Below, one piece after another: positions 14,949 through 22,616 of a stretch of 41,890 nucleotides of DNA. The stretch lies in NCBI GenBank assembly GCA_022841645.1, contig JALHRC010000010.1, positions 1-41,890 on the forward strand. The letters are read 5' to 3'. Source of the DNA: Minisyncoccota bacterium. Lineage in GTDB: Bacteria; Patescibacteriota; Minisyncoccia; Phycocordibacterales; UBA918. A model generated the notes under the pieces. It worked only from the letters and a program-made list of their open reading frames with translations, ran no database searches and was not told the DNA's origin. How positions within the stretch are numbered: the stretch's first letter is position 1; each line of letters begins with the position of its first letter. The position numbers were made by a program, and so were the translations under genes.

Positions 14949-15469
14949 GATGAAAAAACAGTAATCTTTACCGCAGCCTCGGCCTTCCACAGCGCGCCGT
15001 CGCCTGAAAGCTGCAGGGATTCGAGGCGAGAATGATACGGAAGGTTCTCAAGCAGGCGTGAAAATTCAAGCACGCGCTCCTTGCTGCCACTAAATGAGAA
15101 ACGCATGACCACCTCGCTCTTCCCCCCAGCTGCGGCCGACACTACATCGATGAGATCATTTTCAAAAGATAGGCCGAGGGTCGGCGCCAGGGCCTCAAGT
15201 TCAGTGATGTAGAGTGTGCCGTCGAGCGATGACGAAAAGAAGGCTTGGGCAAGCGCCGCTCGATCGTCCACCGTTTCTTCGGTCAAATTTTCAATGCGCG
15301 TAATAGCGTTGGCTTTGGCGGTGCTTTCTACCACGGTCGTAAGGCTCGCTTCGAGTGCTGCTCCCTGCTCATAGAGCTGTACTAGCACATACCCCGTCGC
15401 GGCGCAGGCCGTGAGCGCACTTAGGAGCGCTAGGATAAAGTATTGTTTTGTGCGTGCAGTGAGGGTCAT
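14945..15469 (-). CDS. PilO-like type IV pilus assembly protein
   Basis: A 174-aa bitopic inner-membrane protein: short cytoplasmic N-terminus, helix at about 13-33 (FILALLSALTACAATGYVLV), coiled coil (about 35-65) and a C-terminal ferredoxin-like domain (about 80-174). This is the layout of PilO, which pairs with PilN and links the inner-membrane platform to PilM. Sequence similarity is weak, as usual for PilO, so the call rests on layout and on the pilM-pilN-pilO order. It overlaps its neighbours by four bases on both sides. Confidence 0.72.
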   Translation of the reverse strand: MTLTARTKQYFILALLSALTACAATGYVLVQLYEQGAALEASLTTVVESTAKANAITRIENLTEETVDDRAALAQAFFSSSLDGTLYITELEALAPTLGLSFENDLIDVVSAAAGGKSEVVMRFSFSGSKERVLEFSRLLENLPYHSRLESLQLSGDGALWKAEAAVKITVFSS

Positions 15470-16017
15470 GGTGTAGGGGTACTCGACGCAATGGTGAGGG
15501 TGATGGAAAATTCAATGTCACGATCGCGGGAGAAATTCGACAGCGGCAGATCTGCATCCACAATCAGGGGATGCTCCTCCAGGGCACGGTGGAATTCAAC
15601 GAGGCTCAAGCGGGTGGCTGCCTGACCTTCAATCTTTACCGCTCCTACTACATCCCCCGCTCGTGGTATAGCATACGACGTAACAGCAATTTGCGAACTT
15701 GGTGTCGCTTCGTCTACCACTTCCACGAGCTCAGTGAGTCGTGGTAGTCGTGCCATCGAGGAAAGGAGCCGGGCCTGCTCGCTCGCGACCACGAGTGGCT
15801 TTGATGAGGCAGCGCCATCACCCAGTCGCTCAAGGGCTTCTTTAGCCATCGCACTATGAAGTGACACTTGTGAGGTGACGAGCACGTACGCTGGCAGAAG
15901 AAAAACACCGACGGATACTGCTGCAACAACGAACAGCCACAACCACACCGTAACAACACGCACCCAATACTCACTTTTGATGCGACGATGGGCACTCGGT
16001 GGTACAAGGTTAATCAT
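15466..16017 (-). CDS. PilN-like type IV pilus assembly protein
   Basis: A 183-aa bitopic protein that starts MINLVPPSAHRR, matching the N-terminal INLLP-type motif of PilN that docks in the groove of PilM. A helix spans about 23-48, then a coiled coil and a C-terminal ferredoxin-like domain. It begins 6 bases after the pilM stop and overlaps the pilO-like gene by four bases. Together the three would form the inner-membrane alignment complex of a type IV pilus, used by these bacteria for attachment or DNA uptake. Confidence 0.8.
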   Translation of the reverse strand: MINLVPPSAHRRIKSEYWVRVVTVWLWLFVVAAVSVGVFLLPAYVLVTSQVSLHSAMAKEALERLGDGAASSKPLVVASEQARLLSSMARLPRLTELVEVVDEATPSSQIAVTSYAIPRAGDVVGAVKIEGQAATRLSLVEFHRALEEHPLIVDADLPLSNFSRDRDIEFSITLTIASSTPTP

Positions 16018-16023
16018 ACAATT

Positions 16024-17118
16024 TTATATGTTGTGCGCGAGCGATAGTCCGACAGCGGTGGCATACCCGTACGAGAAACGCTTCTCAATCGGCGGTACTG
16101 TTTCATCAAACGATGCCACGTTGGCCCATACGTTAGCTCGCTCGCACGGGACACCCAACATTTCTGTCAGATACTCTGGAAAGCCTTTGAGATTCACGCT
16201 ACCGCCACACAGTATCACCGCACCAATGCGTCGCGACGGGTGGGTGTTCTCTTTCAGATGCCAATACTGCATGCGGGCAGCTAATTCGTCCTTCACTACC
16301 GAGATAGTCCCAATAAGGGCGTCATGTACACGTGAATCATCGGCACCTCGGATAAGACCTTGGGTGTTTTTGATTTCCGTAAGCTCGGCTTCCGCCCGTT
16401 CGCCGAGCACCTTGCGCATCACTTGTGAAAGGCTCCCGCCACCAATGTCGATGGTGGAGGTGTAGAGAAGTAGGCCATCGGTAACGATCCCCACCCCAGT
16501 ACGTGTCTTGCCAAAGTCGACCACCATCACCGTTCCGGTAGATTTTGTGGGTACCACCGCCCGCGCCATCGCCTGTGCTTCTACCTCAAAGGAAAGGGGC
16601 ACCAGGCCAGCCGCCACACAAGCTTCGTGGTACTTGGTAAGTGTGTCGCGAGCGTAGGCAGCAACAACGACTCTCTTTTCACCCTCACCCTTACCGGTTG
16701 TCGGCAACACGGCGTAGTCAAAGTACACATCCCGCGACGGAATCGGTACGTTTTCTTCTAAACGAAATTCTAGCGTATTGCGAATCTCACGCTGGGGCAC
16801 ATCGCGTTTGAGCTCGGTCTCAAAGAGATAGGCTCGCTCTTCAGGCAAGGACACCCGCACAAATTCTGCGCGGGTCTTTTGTTTAAATTCACGTAGTACC
16901 GCCGAGAGCTGAGTAATATCGTTTACCTCTCCACGACTAAGCACACCGGAGGGGATGTCGATGTCACCCCAGGAGAGTAGTTTGCGCCCCTTGCCCCGGC
17001 GTCCCGGAGAGAGCGTGACGTACTTTATCGAAGTATCAGAAATATCTACCCCGACGCTGGGCAAAGTAAGATAGCGGGGCGGCGGCACGCGCCGCACAAC
17101 ATGAGAAAGGACACCCAT
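16024..17118 (-). CDS. pilM: PilM, actin-like type IV pilus assembly ATPase
   Basis: A 364-aa cytoplasmic actin-fold protein from MGVLSHVV. The first phosphate loop is GVDISDTSIKYVTL (about 23-36), the second VMVVDFGKTRTGVGIV (about 195-210), and GAVILCGGSVNLKGFPEYL (about 300-318) is the adenosine motif. It binds the N-terminus of PilN. Frames starting further upstream show no family sequence; AAGGG lies about 11 bases before this ATG, with TATACT at 17137-17142 as probable -10 box. First gene of pilM-N-O. Confidence 0.9.
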   Translation of the reverse strand: MGVLSHVVRRVPPPRYLTLPSVGVDISDTSIKYVTLSPGRRGKGRKLLSWGDIDIPSGVLSRGEVNDITQLSAVLREFKQKTRAEFVRVSLPEERAYLFETELKRDVPQREIRNTLEFRLEENVPIPSRDVYFDYAVLPTTGKGEGEKRVVVAAYARDTLTKYHEACVAAGLVPLSFEVEAQAMARAVVPTKSTGTVMVVDFGKTRTGVGIVTDGLLLYTSTIDIGGGSLSQVMRKVLGERAEAELTEIKNTQGLIRGADDSRVHDALIGTISVVKDELAARMQYWHLKENTHPSRRIGAVILCGGSVNLKGFPEYLTEMLGVPCERANVWANVASFDETVPPIEKRFSYGYATAVGLSLAHNI

Positions 17119-17136
17119 ACAAAGTATTGTGCCCTT

Positions 17137-17142
17137 AGTATA
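17137..17142 (-). promoter_or_regulatory. Probable -10 box of the pilM operon
   Basis: TATACT on the minus strand, 18 bases before the pilM ATG, with AAGGG between them as ribosome-binding site. No good -35 box was found. Confidence 0.4.
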
Positions 17143-17197
17143 CGTCCCCACTGGTCCCAATTGATGGACCAACTCACATCTTTGCGGTGGTTGAAAA

Positions 17198-17530
17198 TTA
17201 ACGCACCTTAGTACCAGACGAAAGTACGCTACCCGGATGCAGCAAGGCAAACGCCTCACCATCACCAGCAGCGAGAATCATCCCTTGGCTCTCAAGACCG
17301 CGAATGGTCCGAGGTGCGAGATTGGTAAGAAACGGACACTGCTTCCCCACCAGTTCCTGTGGGTCGGAAAAAAATGTCCTGATGCCTGAAACTATTTGCC
17401 GGGGGGTCTCTTCACCTACATCAACAGTGAGTTTGAGGAGCTTGTCGGCGTCAGGTACCACTTCCACCGCAGTGATGGTTCCGATTTTTATCTCCAGGGC
17501 GGCAAACTGCTCGTACGAAATGGTATCCAT
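17198..17530 (-). CDS. Stand-alone tRNA-binding domain protein (MetRS beta/Arc1p type)
   Basis: A 110-aa OB-fold protein of the EMAP II/Trbp111 kind. It aligns with the C-terminal appendix of methionyl-tRNA synthetase: FAALEIKIGTITAVEVVPDADKLLKLTVDVG, then RQIVSGIRTFF, LAPRTIRGLESQGMILAA and a final GTKVR. Such domains bind tRNA non-specifically and raise synthetase affinity; whether it partners MetRS here cannot be seen. Nine bases separate it from the ruvX stop, so the two are probably co-transcribed. Confidence 0.88.
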   Translation of the reverse strand: MDTISYEQFAALEIKIGTITAVEVVPDADKLLKLTVDVGEETPRQIVSGIRTFFSDPQELVGKQCPFLTNLAPRTIRGLESQGMILAAGDGEAFALLHPGSVLSSGTKVR

Positions 17531-17539
17531 ATGAAAATA

Positions 17540-17920
17540 TTAACGAGTGCGTTCAAGGTAGCTATTGAGCAAAATAGCAGCAGCGGCAGCATCGGTGGCC
17601 TGGTTGCGTCCTTGGAGACGAAGTGCCGCTTGGGTGGAGTAGTGCTCTGGCTCAAGGTGGATTGGTAGTCCCACTGCGAGTGTAAGATCACCGATCAACT
17701 CTTGAATCGCACCCATCACCGCATTTGGTTTTCCGTCATTCCCGATAGACTGCCCGATCACGATCTCACCGACCTTTTTTTCTTCAATGATACTGGTAAT
17801 GGTTGAAAGAAGCTTCCCGTCATTTGGTATCACCATAAGAGGGAAACCCATCATGCCGTCTTCATCAGTAAGGGCGAGCCCTACCCGTTTGGTGCCAAAA
17901 TCAATGCCGAGAATGCGCAT
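17540..17920 (-). CDS. ruvX: RuvX/YqgF family Holliday-junction resolvase or pre-16S nuclease
   Basis: A 126-aa RNase H-fold protein. MRILGIDFGTKRVGLALTD at the N-terminus gives the first catalytic Asp; EIVIGQSIGNDGKP (about 55-68) and a late ATDAAAAAILLNSYL (about 105-120) give the remaining acidic positions. In E. coli YqgF matures the 16S rRNA 5' end, while other members cut branched DNA. The frame extends upstream, but the family N-terminus begins at this ATG. TATACT at 17941-17946 could serve as -10 box. Confidence 0.92.
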   Translation of the reverse strand: MRILGIDFGTKRVGLALTDEDGMMGFPLMVIPNDGKLLSTITSIIEEKKVGEIVIGQSIGNDGKPNAVMGAIQELIGDLTLAVGLPIHLEPEHYSTQAALRLQGRNQATDAAAAAILLNSYLERTR

Positions 17921-17941
17921 GGGAAGAGGATAGCATGAGAG

Positions 17942-17980
17942 TATAAAAAGCAGAACGGCCCGCAGCAGAGCTGCGGGCCG
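17942..17980 (-). terminator. Intrinsic terminator after the 165-aa membrane protein gene
   Basis: Ten-bp stem CGGCCCGCAG/CTGCGGGCCG (17956-17980) followed on the minus strand by TTCTGCTTTTTA. Confidence 0.75.
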
Positions 17981-18002
17981 CAAAACCTTCTCCACCATCG
18001 GC

Positions 18003-18500
18003 TCATCGCAACCACCTGAACCACACGAGTCGCCACGCCAGCCAGAAGGGATACCATCCATGGTCAGTAATGGCCCGAAAGCAACGGCGGAGGTATGGAC
18101 CCGGTGACCACACAAACGCCGCGAAAAGCATCGCAGCGACTGCGGTCAGACATGACAGTGACCGCACTGCGTGTAGGTGCCGTGCAGTGTCATGCCACCC
18201 CACCCCATTCATCCAGTGCGCGCTGATATTCACTCCGATCGGCAACATGAGTGCAGCCAGCAGCCACCAGAAGTAGGGGCTTACCCTAGTCGTATGTGTG
18301 GCCGGTGGTGCCTCAACCGGCACGCTTCCAAGACACACCAGTATCGGTATACAGACACCCGACAACATCCACACAACCAGGAAGGCGTGCCCACTCCACC
18401 CCGCTAAAAAGGTGTAGGCAAGCGCCAGTGGTGATATGAGGAGTAGCCAAGCCATTGCAACGAGGGCAATCGCCACCCACACCCTGATAGCGTTGGACAT
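18003..18500 (-). CDS. Four-helix membrane protein, unknown function
   Basis: A 165-aa integral membrane protein with hydrophobic helices at about 6-34, 37-60, 72-92 and 112-132, and an aromatic, arginine-rich C-terminus (WYPFWLAWRLVWFRWLR). A good ribosome-binding site, AAGGAA, lies about 7 bases before the ATG. It has its own terminator and is separated from ruvX. I recognise no family; tryptophan content is very high. Confidence 0.65.
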   Translation of the reverse strand: MSNAIRVWVAIALVAMAWLLLISPLALAYTFLAGWSGHAFLVVWMLSGVCIPILVCLGSVPVEAPPATHTTRVSPYFWWLLAALMLPIGVNISAHWMNGVGWHDTARHLHAVRSLSCLTAVAAMLFAAFVWSPGPYLRRCFRAITDHGWYPFWLAWRLVWFRWLR

Positions 18501-18565
18501 GTTTTGGTTCCTTGTGCTTCCTTAGGTACCCTACGGCACGTAGCTAGAGCTGTCAAAGCTGTTGT

Positions 18566-18592
18566 GGTGCCAGCAGGAATCGAACTCTACTA
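18566..18592 (-). pseudogene. tRNA 3'-end remnant
   Basis: Reads on the minus strand as a T-loop plus acceptor end, AGTTCGATTCCTGCTGGCACCA, with CCA. No matching 5' acceptor half or D-arm is found upstream, so it is a fragment rather than a tRNA gene. Confidence 0.5.
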
Positions 18593-18629
18593 GTTCAGTA
18601 GTCGGCTCGTTGTCAGCGATACATCCTTG

Positions 18630-18874
18630 TGGCCCACGTCACTAATTATAATTATTCACCCCAGGAGTACTTCCAACGGCAGCGCCGAAGGGGCGCGCTG
18701 CGCTCTAATTCTAATAAGTGCGTGTCGGCCTCGGCTCACCTGTTTTCTGCTCCAGGAAAGGAGCAGAAAACATGGCTCCGCCTAGCACCACCGCCCGCAC
18801 CATGCGCAGGCATGGTGCTACAACTAAAAACCACCAGTCAAATTGACTGGTGGTTTTTAGTTGTACGGTGGTGC
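18630..18874 (-). repeat. tRNA-linked hairpin mosaic, locus 3
   Basis: Minus-strand copy of the locus 2 unit. A partial tRNA 3' end (18873-18892) leads into outer stem GCACCACCG/CGGTGGTGC (18785-18793, 18866-18874) enclosing hairpin 1 (20-bp stem, 18820-18864) and hairpin 2 (9-bp stem, 18797-18818). Then come GGAGC, hairpin 3 (13-bp stem, 18741-18772) and the same 16-base end word (18630-18645). Hairpin 3 is unrelated in sequence to that of locus 2 but nearly identical to that of locus 1. Confidence 0.75.
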
Positions 18875-19068
18875 TCCCACCAGGAATCGGTCACCCCTGC
18901 GGACAATTTGTTCGCTTTTAGCTCCAAATCGTCGCGCAGTCGCGACCCCGCCCCACCGCCGCCCGTCCTTCGCTTCGCTACGTCGGGTCCCCGCCGGTGG
19001 GGTTCGATTCCTGTCGGAAGCCAAACGGCAACGGCGCCGACACTAATAGTGTGGGGGCCGGCCGGTTG

Positions 19069-19140
19069 TGCTCCCACCAGGAATCGAACCTGGATCGCAG
19101 ATACCGCAAACCTGCATTCTATCCATTAAACTATGGGAGC
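19069..19140 (-). tRNA. tRNA-Arg(GCG)
   Basis: Acceptor GCTCCCA/TGGGAGC, weak D-stem GTTT/GAAT, anticodon stem CAGGT/ATCTG with loop TTGCGGT (anticodon GCG), T-arm CCAGGTTCGATTCCTGG. CCA is not encoded. An unmodified G34 reading CGC/CGU is uncommon in bacteria, which usually use ACG plus TadA. Confidence 0.85.
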
Positions 19141-19185
19141 GCTGTATACCTCGCGCGCCCCTGAAAGACGCCCCGAGATAATACC

Positions 19186-19653
19186 TCAAAATCCAAAATA
19201 TTCCAGTAGCTTCACGAAGAGCGGTTCTTCGAGGTGACGCTCAGGTAGGCGACCACGCATGATGTCCTCTACCTCATCGAGGTAATCAGGCGGGATAGGC
19301 ATGATCATAAGTGGCATAAACTTCCGTTTGGCCAAGAGGAGGAGGTGGGGGCCACGTGGATCTTCCTCATCGATGTAGTAGGCATTAAGGTGACTAAAGG
19401 GGTATAGTCGATTACCAAGCCTCACCCCGCGAACCGTGACCGCAAACGGCACAGTTGCCGGCCGCTTGCTGGCCGAGAGTGCTAAGGCTGCCCCACCGAT
19501 AAGCGCAAGGAGGGCGAAGAGAAAATTGCCCAAAAGAAGGGCTGCTCCCACACACCCCGCCACGATAATACTTAAGGCGAAATACCAGTCACCTTTTTTC
19601 TCGGTGAAGTAGAATTCGGGGGCTTCCCAACTGACTGCGCGTACGCCATCCAT
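19186..19653 (-). CDS. Membrane protein with two helices and a PH-like soluble domain
   Basis: A 155-aa protein from ATG 19653 (MDGVRAVSWEAPEF). A soluble N-terminal strand with YFTEKKGDWYF precedes a helical hairpin (about 26-60), then a beta-rich cytoplasmic part (about 65-155) with conserved-looking FSHLNAYYIDEED and MPIPPDYLDEVEDIM. This layout recurs in unannotated Patescibacteria proteins in my knowledge, without known function. A GTG 18 bases upstream is possible, but TACAAT ends 8 bases before the ATG, favouring the shorter, leaderless form. Confidence 0.65.
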   Translation of the reverse strand: MDGVRAVSWEAPEFYFTEKKGDWYFALSIIVAGCVGAALLLGNFLFALLALIGGAALALSASKRPATVPFAVTVRGVRLGNRLYPFSHLNAYYIDEEDPRGPHLLLLAKRKFMPLMIMPIPPDYLDEVEDIMRGRLPERHLEEPLFVKLLEYFGF

Positions 19654-19671
19654 TGCAAAAAATTGTAGCAC

Positions 19672-19816
19672 GACGGCGGTGTACTTTTCGCCCTTGCTCT
19701 GCTAGTATCTGTTGCCAAGGTGGTGCCCCACCACCCTAAATAAACCGAGAAGCCCTGGAGGGATGACAAACCGAACGCTTTGTTACAAACAAAACGTTCC
19801 TACATACACAATCCTT
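19672..19816. other. Hairpin-rich gap before tRNA-Ser
   Basis: Contains GGTGGTGCC-CCACCACC (19719-19735), a hairpin around GAACG..CGTTC (19774-19800) and a second copy of TGGAGGGATG (19756-19765), the sequence at the 5' end of the tRNA (19815-19824). No gene is seen. Confidence 0.45.
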
Positions 19817-19906
19817 GGAGGGATGGCGGAGTGGTCTAACGCGCTTGTCTTGAAAACAAGAGTCTGGGAAACCGGACCGTGAGTTCGAATCTCACTCCCT
19901 CCGCCA
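19817..19906 (+). tRNA. tRNA-Ser(UGA)
   Basis: Acceptor GGAGGGA/TCCCTCC with discriminator G and encoded CCA, anticodon stem CTTGT/ACAAG with loop CTTGAAA (anticodon TGA), long type II variable arm (GTCTGGGAAACCGGAC) and T-arm GAGTTCGAATCTC. The 3' end marks the change to lower-GC sequence. Confidence 0.95.
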
Positions 19907-19908
19907 AG

Positions 19909-19957
19909 TCGAGCTAGCACGAGACGCTTCATTTTGAAGCAAGTCGTACTAGCTCGA
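19909..19957 (+). terminator. Nested hairpin after tRNA-Ser
   Basis: Fourteen-base arms (19909-19922 and 19944-19957, one mismatch) enclose a second hairpin GCTTCA-TTT-TGAAGC. No long T-run follows, so it may be a terminator, a processing signal or an integration-site structure. Confidence 0.5.
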
Positions 19958-20008
19958 ATTCGTTATACAAAAAGTGACAAAAGTTACACTGATCGCAGTA
20001 CTGTAACG

Positions 20009-20194
20009 TTACACTCCATTGTCACTTTCTTCTTCCTCCTGAACATTCAGCGCTCGTTCGAATACTCGCAGTAATCGCTTCTCAATTCGCTCAGCCAAAG
20101 GCTTTGTTCCTTCCATAATCAACTTTCCAGTATTCGCCATGTCACCACTCACTACTCCCCAAATTAGAGCAACTATAAAAAGCCCAATAATCAA
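20009..20194 (-). CDS. 61-aa small membrane protein
   Basis: A short protein with an N-terminal helix (MIIGLFIVALIWGVV) and an amphipathic charged helix (about 32-55, LAERIEKRLLRVFERALNV) before an acidic end. Inverted repeats AAGTGACAA (19971-19979) and TTGTCACTT flank the stop region and could form a terminator. It is the leftmost gene of the putative element. Not recognised. Confidence 0.45.
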   Translation of the reverse strand: MIIGLFIVALIWGVVSGDMANTGKLIMEGTKPLAERIEKRLLRVFERALNVQEEEESDNGV

Positions 20195-20238
20195 CTTCCG
20201 CAGTAATTTTCGTGGGATAAATCAATCTTCCATAAGTC

Positions 20239-22500
20239 TTAGAAAAGAGAGCTTCGTGTCTCGTACTTAATACCCTTACACCATTCAATCTTTGCTACAA
20301 ACTCATCCCAGATTTCCTGAGTTATTTCATGTTTTAAAATCATCTTAGCTCCGTGATTCACGCTTCTGTTATACGAGAACAAGTCATTCTCTAGTTCATG
20401 GAGTTCTACGCAGAGTTGGTGCATGGTAGGACCTGAAAGTGTTGGATGTTCTTTCTTCATTTTCCAATAATCTTGATTCAAGATTATGTATCGCTTATTC
20501 AAATTATCTATTAGCTCGACCAAATTCGCCGAGTCTTTTCCGTACTTTTGGAATAGTAGTCCAAGATAAACCAGCTTTTTAATTACTCGCGGATGGTTGT
20601 ATCCGTGTCCCAGCGACACCTTATCAAAGTGATTCTTCACCAGCTGGATGTATAGCTCAATGGCAAACTTCGGATCAAAAAAATTCTCGCTTAAGTTACT
20701 CCGCACTTCGTTAATAAGAGTTTCCTGAACAATCTCTAAATTAAACAAATGACTACTATCAACTTCCTCAACATTATGGAAATACCAGCTGAGAATATTC
20801 ATTTGAGTTCGATATAGACCAGCTATATCTTTATCGAACTTATTATTGAGGAAATATATAATTCTTAAATTACAATTAACTGCTTGGATAATTTGCAGAC
20901 CCATCTGTTTATTTTCCAGACCAGTAGCCCAAGCAAAATCGAGTAAGTAATCACTCCATCGCTCAAGTAGTGCAATAAAATCATCAAATGCTCTTTGCTT
21001 GTCTTCGCCATCTTCTAACCCAACAATAGTATTGCACACAAGCGTAAGCCATTCGTTAAAACCGAGATACAGCTCGCTCGATGTGAGATTCATCTCGCTT
21101 GAAATTGCTAATGCTAGCGTACTCTTCTGGAGACCCTTGAACAAATCCTGCCAGAATATTTCTTCATCTGGATATTGATTCCAGCCAACCTTCGCCTGAC
21201 TGAGGTACACCGATACAGCTTGCTTGGTTAAGCTTTCGGGCTGATTATTTTTCAAACAATGTACTACGATTCGATCGATAACATCGTTGATTTGATTGTG
21301 GTTAAAGTGGTTATACCCTTTACCTAGTACACCATTAGATACCTTAGTGAGTGACTTTAACGACTCCCAAATCCAATCCCGCTCGTTTGATTCGGTGAGC
21401 TTGTCGATGAAGCCAATATAGTAGCCCAATACTAAACTTAGGATTGGGTTCTCACCTTGGTTGTACATATTCTGGTCTGCATACTTGAACTGCAGGGCGG
21501 CACCGAGAATACTTTCGTAGACGGTGAGCAGATAATAGATGTTCTCTTTTCGCTTTTCCTGTATCAAGCGATGACTGATTGACTCAAGATACTCTAATGT
21601 CGAAGAAGTGAAATTCTCATCCTCAAATGTGTATGTACCCCAGAAGCTAGCCGGTACACACATAATTTGCTCGCTACGTAATCGTAGGTGCTCAATATAC
21701 ACGTCATGAATGTACTTAAGTGTCAGATTGAACGAGTTGATTTCATTCTTTGAAAGAAGTCGTAACCCAATCTCATATAAATATTTAACATTCTCCAGTG
21801 TCGGTGCGTTCCATTGAGGGTACGCTTTGTATTGAATTGCTAACGTCAGCTTTTCTTCTCGTTCCTCTTGTTCATAAATCTTGTTCTGTATATTTGCCTG
21901 TTTCTCTAGTTCACGCCGTGCGTACTGCAAGTGATAAAAAGCATCACCCTTAATCTTATTGAGCGTTGTCTCAGGATTAATGCGCTGACGAAGTTGTTTG
22001 TATAGTGAGTAAATGAGCAGAAAAGCTATAGACAGAATGCCTAGTAAAACCTCGAAAGTTTCACTAAACGCAAAGATCGGGACAAGGGTTGATGCAAATG
22101 TCAGTGCTACTAAGCTCCAAAAGATATACTTTTCATTTTTATCCTGAATGAATTTGTTGAGGTACTGTGTTGAGAACAGATCAGCGGTACTCTGGAGAAT
22201 AAATGTAGAGAACGAGAAAACGATAGCGATAGACGCACCAATTACTCCAGCGACCGCTAGACCAATACTAATCAGTTGATCTTCGGTGAAGCGTAGTTTG
22301 TACAGCTCTAACACGTAGTGCGTACCGCACAGCAATATGGTGAAAATAAGAGCCTGAAAATAAAATGTGTCTACTGTTTCAATCGCCAACTTCTTCTTTT
22401 GCAACAACCAAGCACGAGCTAATTGCTGTGAGCGGAAAACAAACAGTAAAAACCGCTGCTTTAGTGTGAATTTCTTGTTTTCATTCTGATTTTCTTCCAT
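20239..22500 (-). CDS. Large membrane protein, DUF2254-like N-terminus
   Basis: A 753-aa protein. The N-terminal ~180 residues hold four hydrophobic helices (about 48-65, 80-105, 125-145, 150-168); the segment IGLAVAGVIGASIAIVFSFS, followed by STADLFSTQYL, resembles DUF2254-type predicted membrane proteins. The remaining ~570 residues are soluble, mostly alpha-helical and repetitive in feel, probably a cytoplasmic superhelix. No enzymatic motif is visible. In a putative mobile element, a membrane anchor with a large helical sensor domain fits an anti-phage or exclusion function, but that is speculation. It is transcribed away from the terminase genes. Confidence 0.55.
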   Translation of the reverse strand: MEENQNENKKFTLKQRFLLFVFRSQQLARAWLLQKKKLAIETVDTFYFQALIFTILLCGTHYVLELYKLRFTEDQLISIGLAVAGVIGASIAIVFSFSTFILQSTADLFSTQYLNKFIQDKNEKYIFWSLVALTFASTLVPIFAFSETFEVLLGILSIAFLLIYSLYKQLRQRINPETTLNKIKGDAFYHLQYARRELEKQANIQNKIYEQEEREEKLTLAIQYKAYPQWNAPTLENVKYLYEIGLRLLSKNEINSFNLTLKYIHDVYIEHLRLRSEQIMCVPASFWGTYTFEDENFTSSTLEYLESISHRLIQEKRKENIYYLLTVYESILGAALQFKYADQNMYNQGENPILSLVLGYYIGFIDKLTESNERDWIWESLKSLTKVSNGVLGKGYNHFNHNQINDVIDRIVVHCLKNNQPESLTKQAVSVYLSQAKVGWNQYPDEEIFWQDLFKGLQKSTLALAISSEMNLTSSELYLGFNEWLTLVCNTIVGLEDGEDKQRAFDDFIALLERWSDYLLDFAWATGLENKQMGLQIIQAVNCNLRIIYFLNNKFDKDIAGLYRTQMNILSWYFHNVEEVDSSHLFNLEIVQETLINEVRSNLSENFFDPKFAIELYIQLVKNHFDKVSLGHGYNHPRVIKKLVYLGLLFQKYGKDSANLVELIDNLNKRYIILNQDYWKMKKEHPTLSGPTMHQLCVELHELENDLFSYNRSVNHGAKMILKHEITQEIWDEFVAKIEWCKGIKYETRSSLF

Positions 22501-22604
22501 ATTGTCATAACATCCCGATGCTGAGAATATGTCAATTATACTAAAAATAAGGGTATTCTCAGTGTAGTCAGTTACTAGATAGTGTTTCGTAGTTAAAACG
22601 AGAG

Positions 22605-22610
22605 TATAGT
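22605..22610 (+). promoter_or_regulatory. -10 box of the 273-aa gene
   Basis: TATAGT, six bases before the ATG at 22617; no room for a ribosome-binding site, suggesting a leaderless message. Confidence 0.4.
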
Positions 22611-22616
22611 TATTAA

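Larger units (their letters stand above)
18501..19068. other. tRNA-derived mosaic region without genes
   Basis: No coding gene is supported. The stretch contains the locus 3 hairpin repeat (18630-18874), tRNA 3'-half-like fragments at 18566-18592 and 18873-18892 (minus orientation) and 18998-19020 (plus orientation), and short palindromes. Open frames here simply translate tRNA-like sequence. Confidence 0.6.

Noticed and set aside
18566-18640. Complete tRNA gene
   Set aside because: Only the T-arm and acceptor 3' end are recognisable; no matching 5' acceptor strand or D-arm exists.
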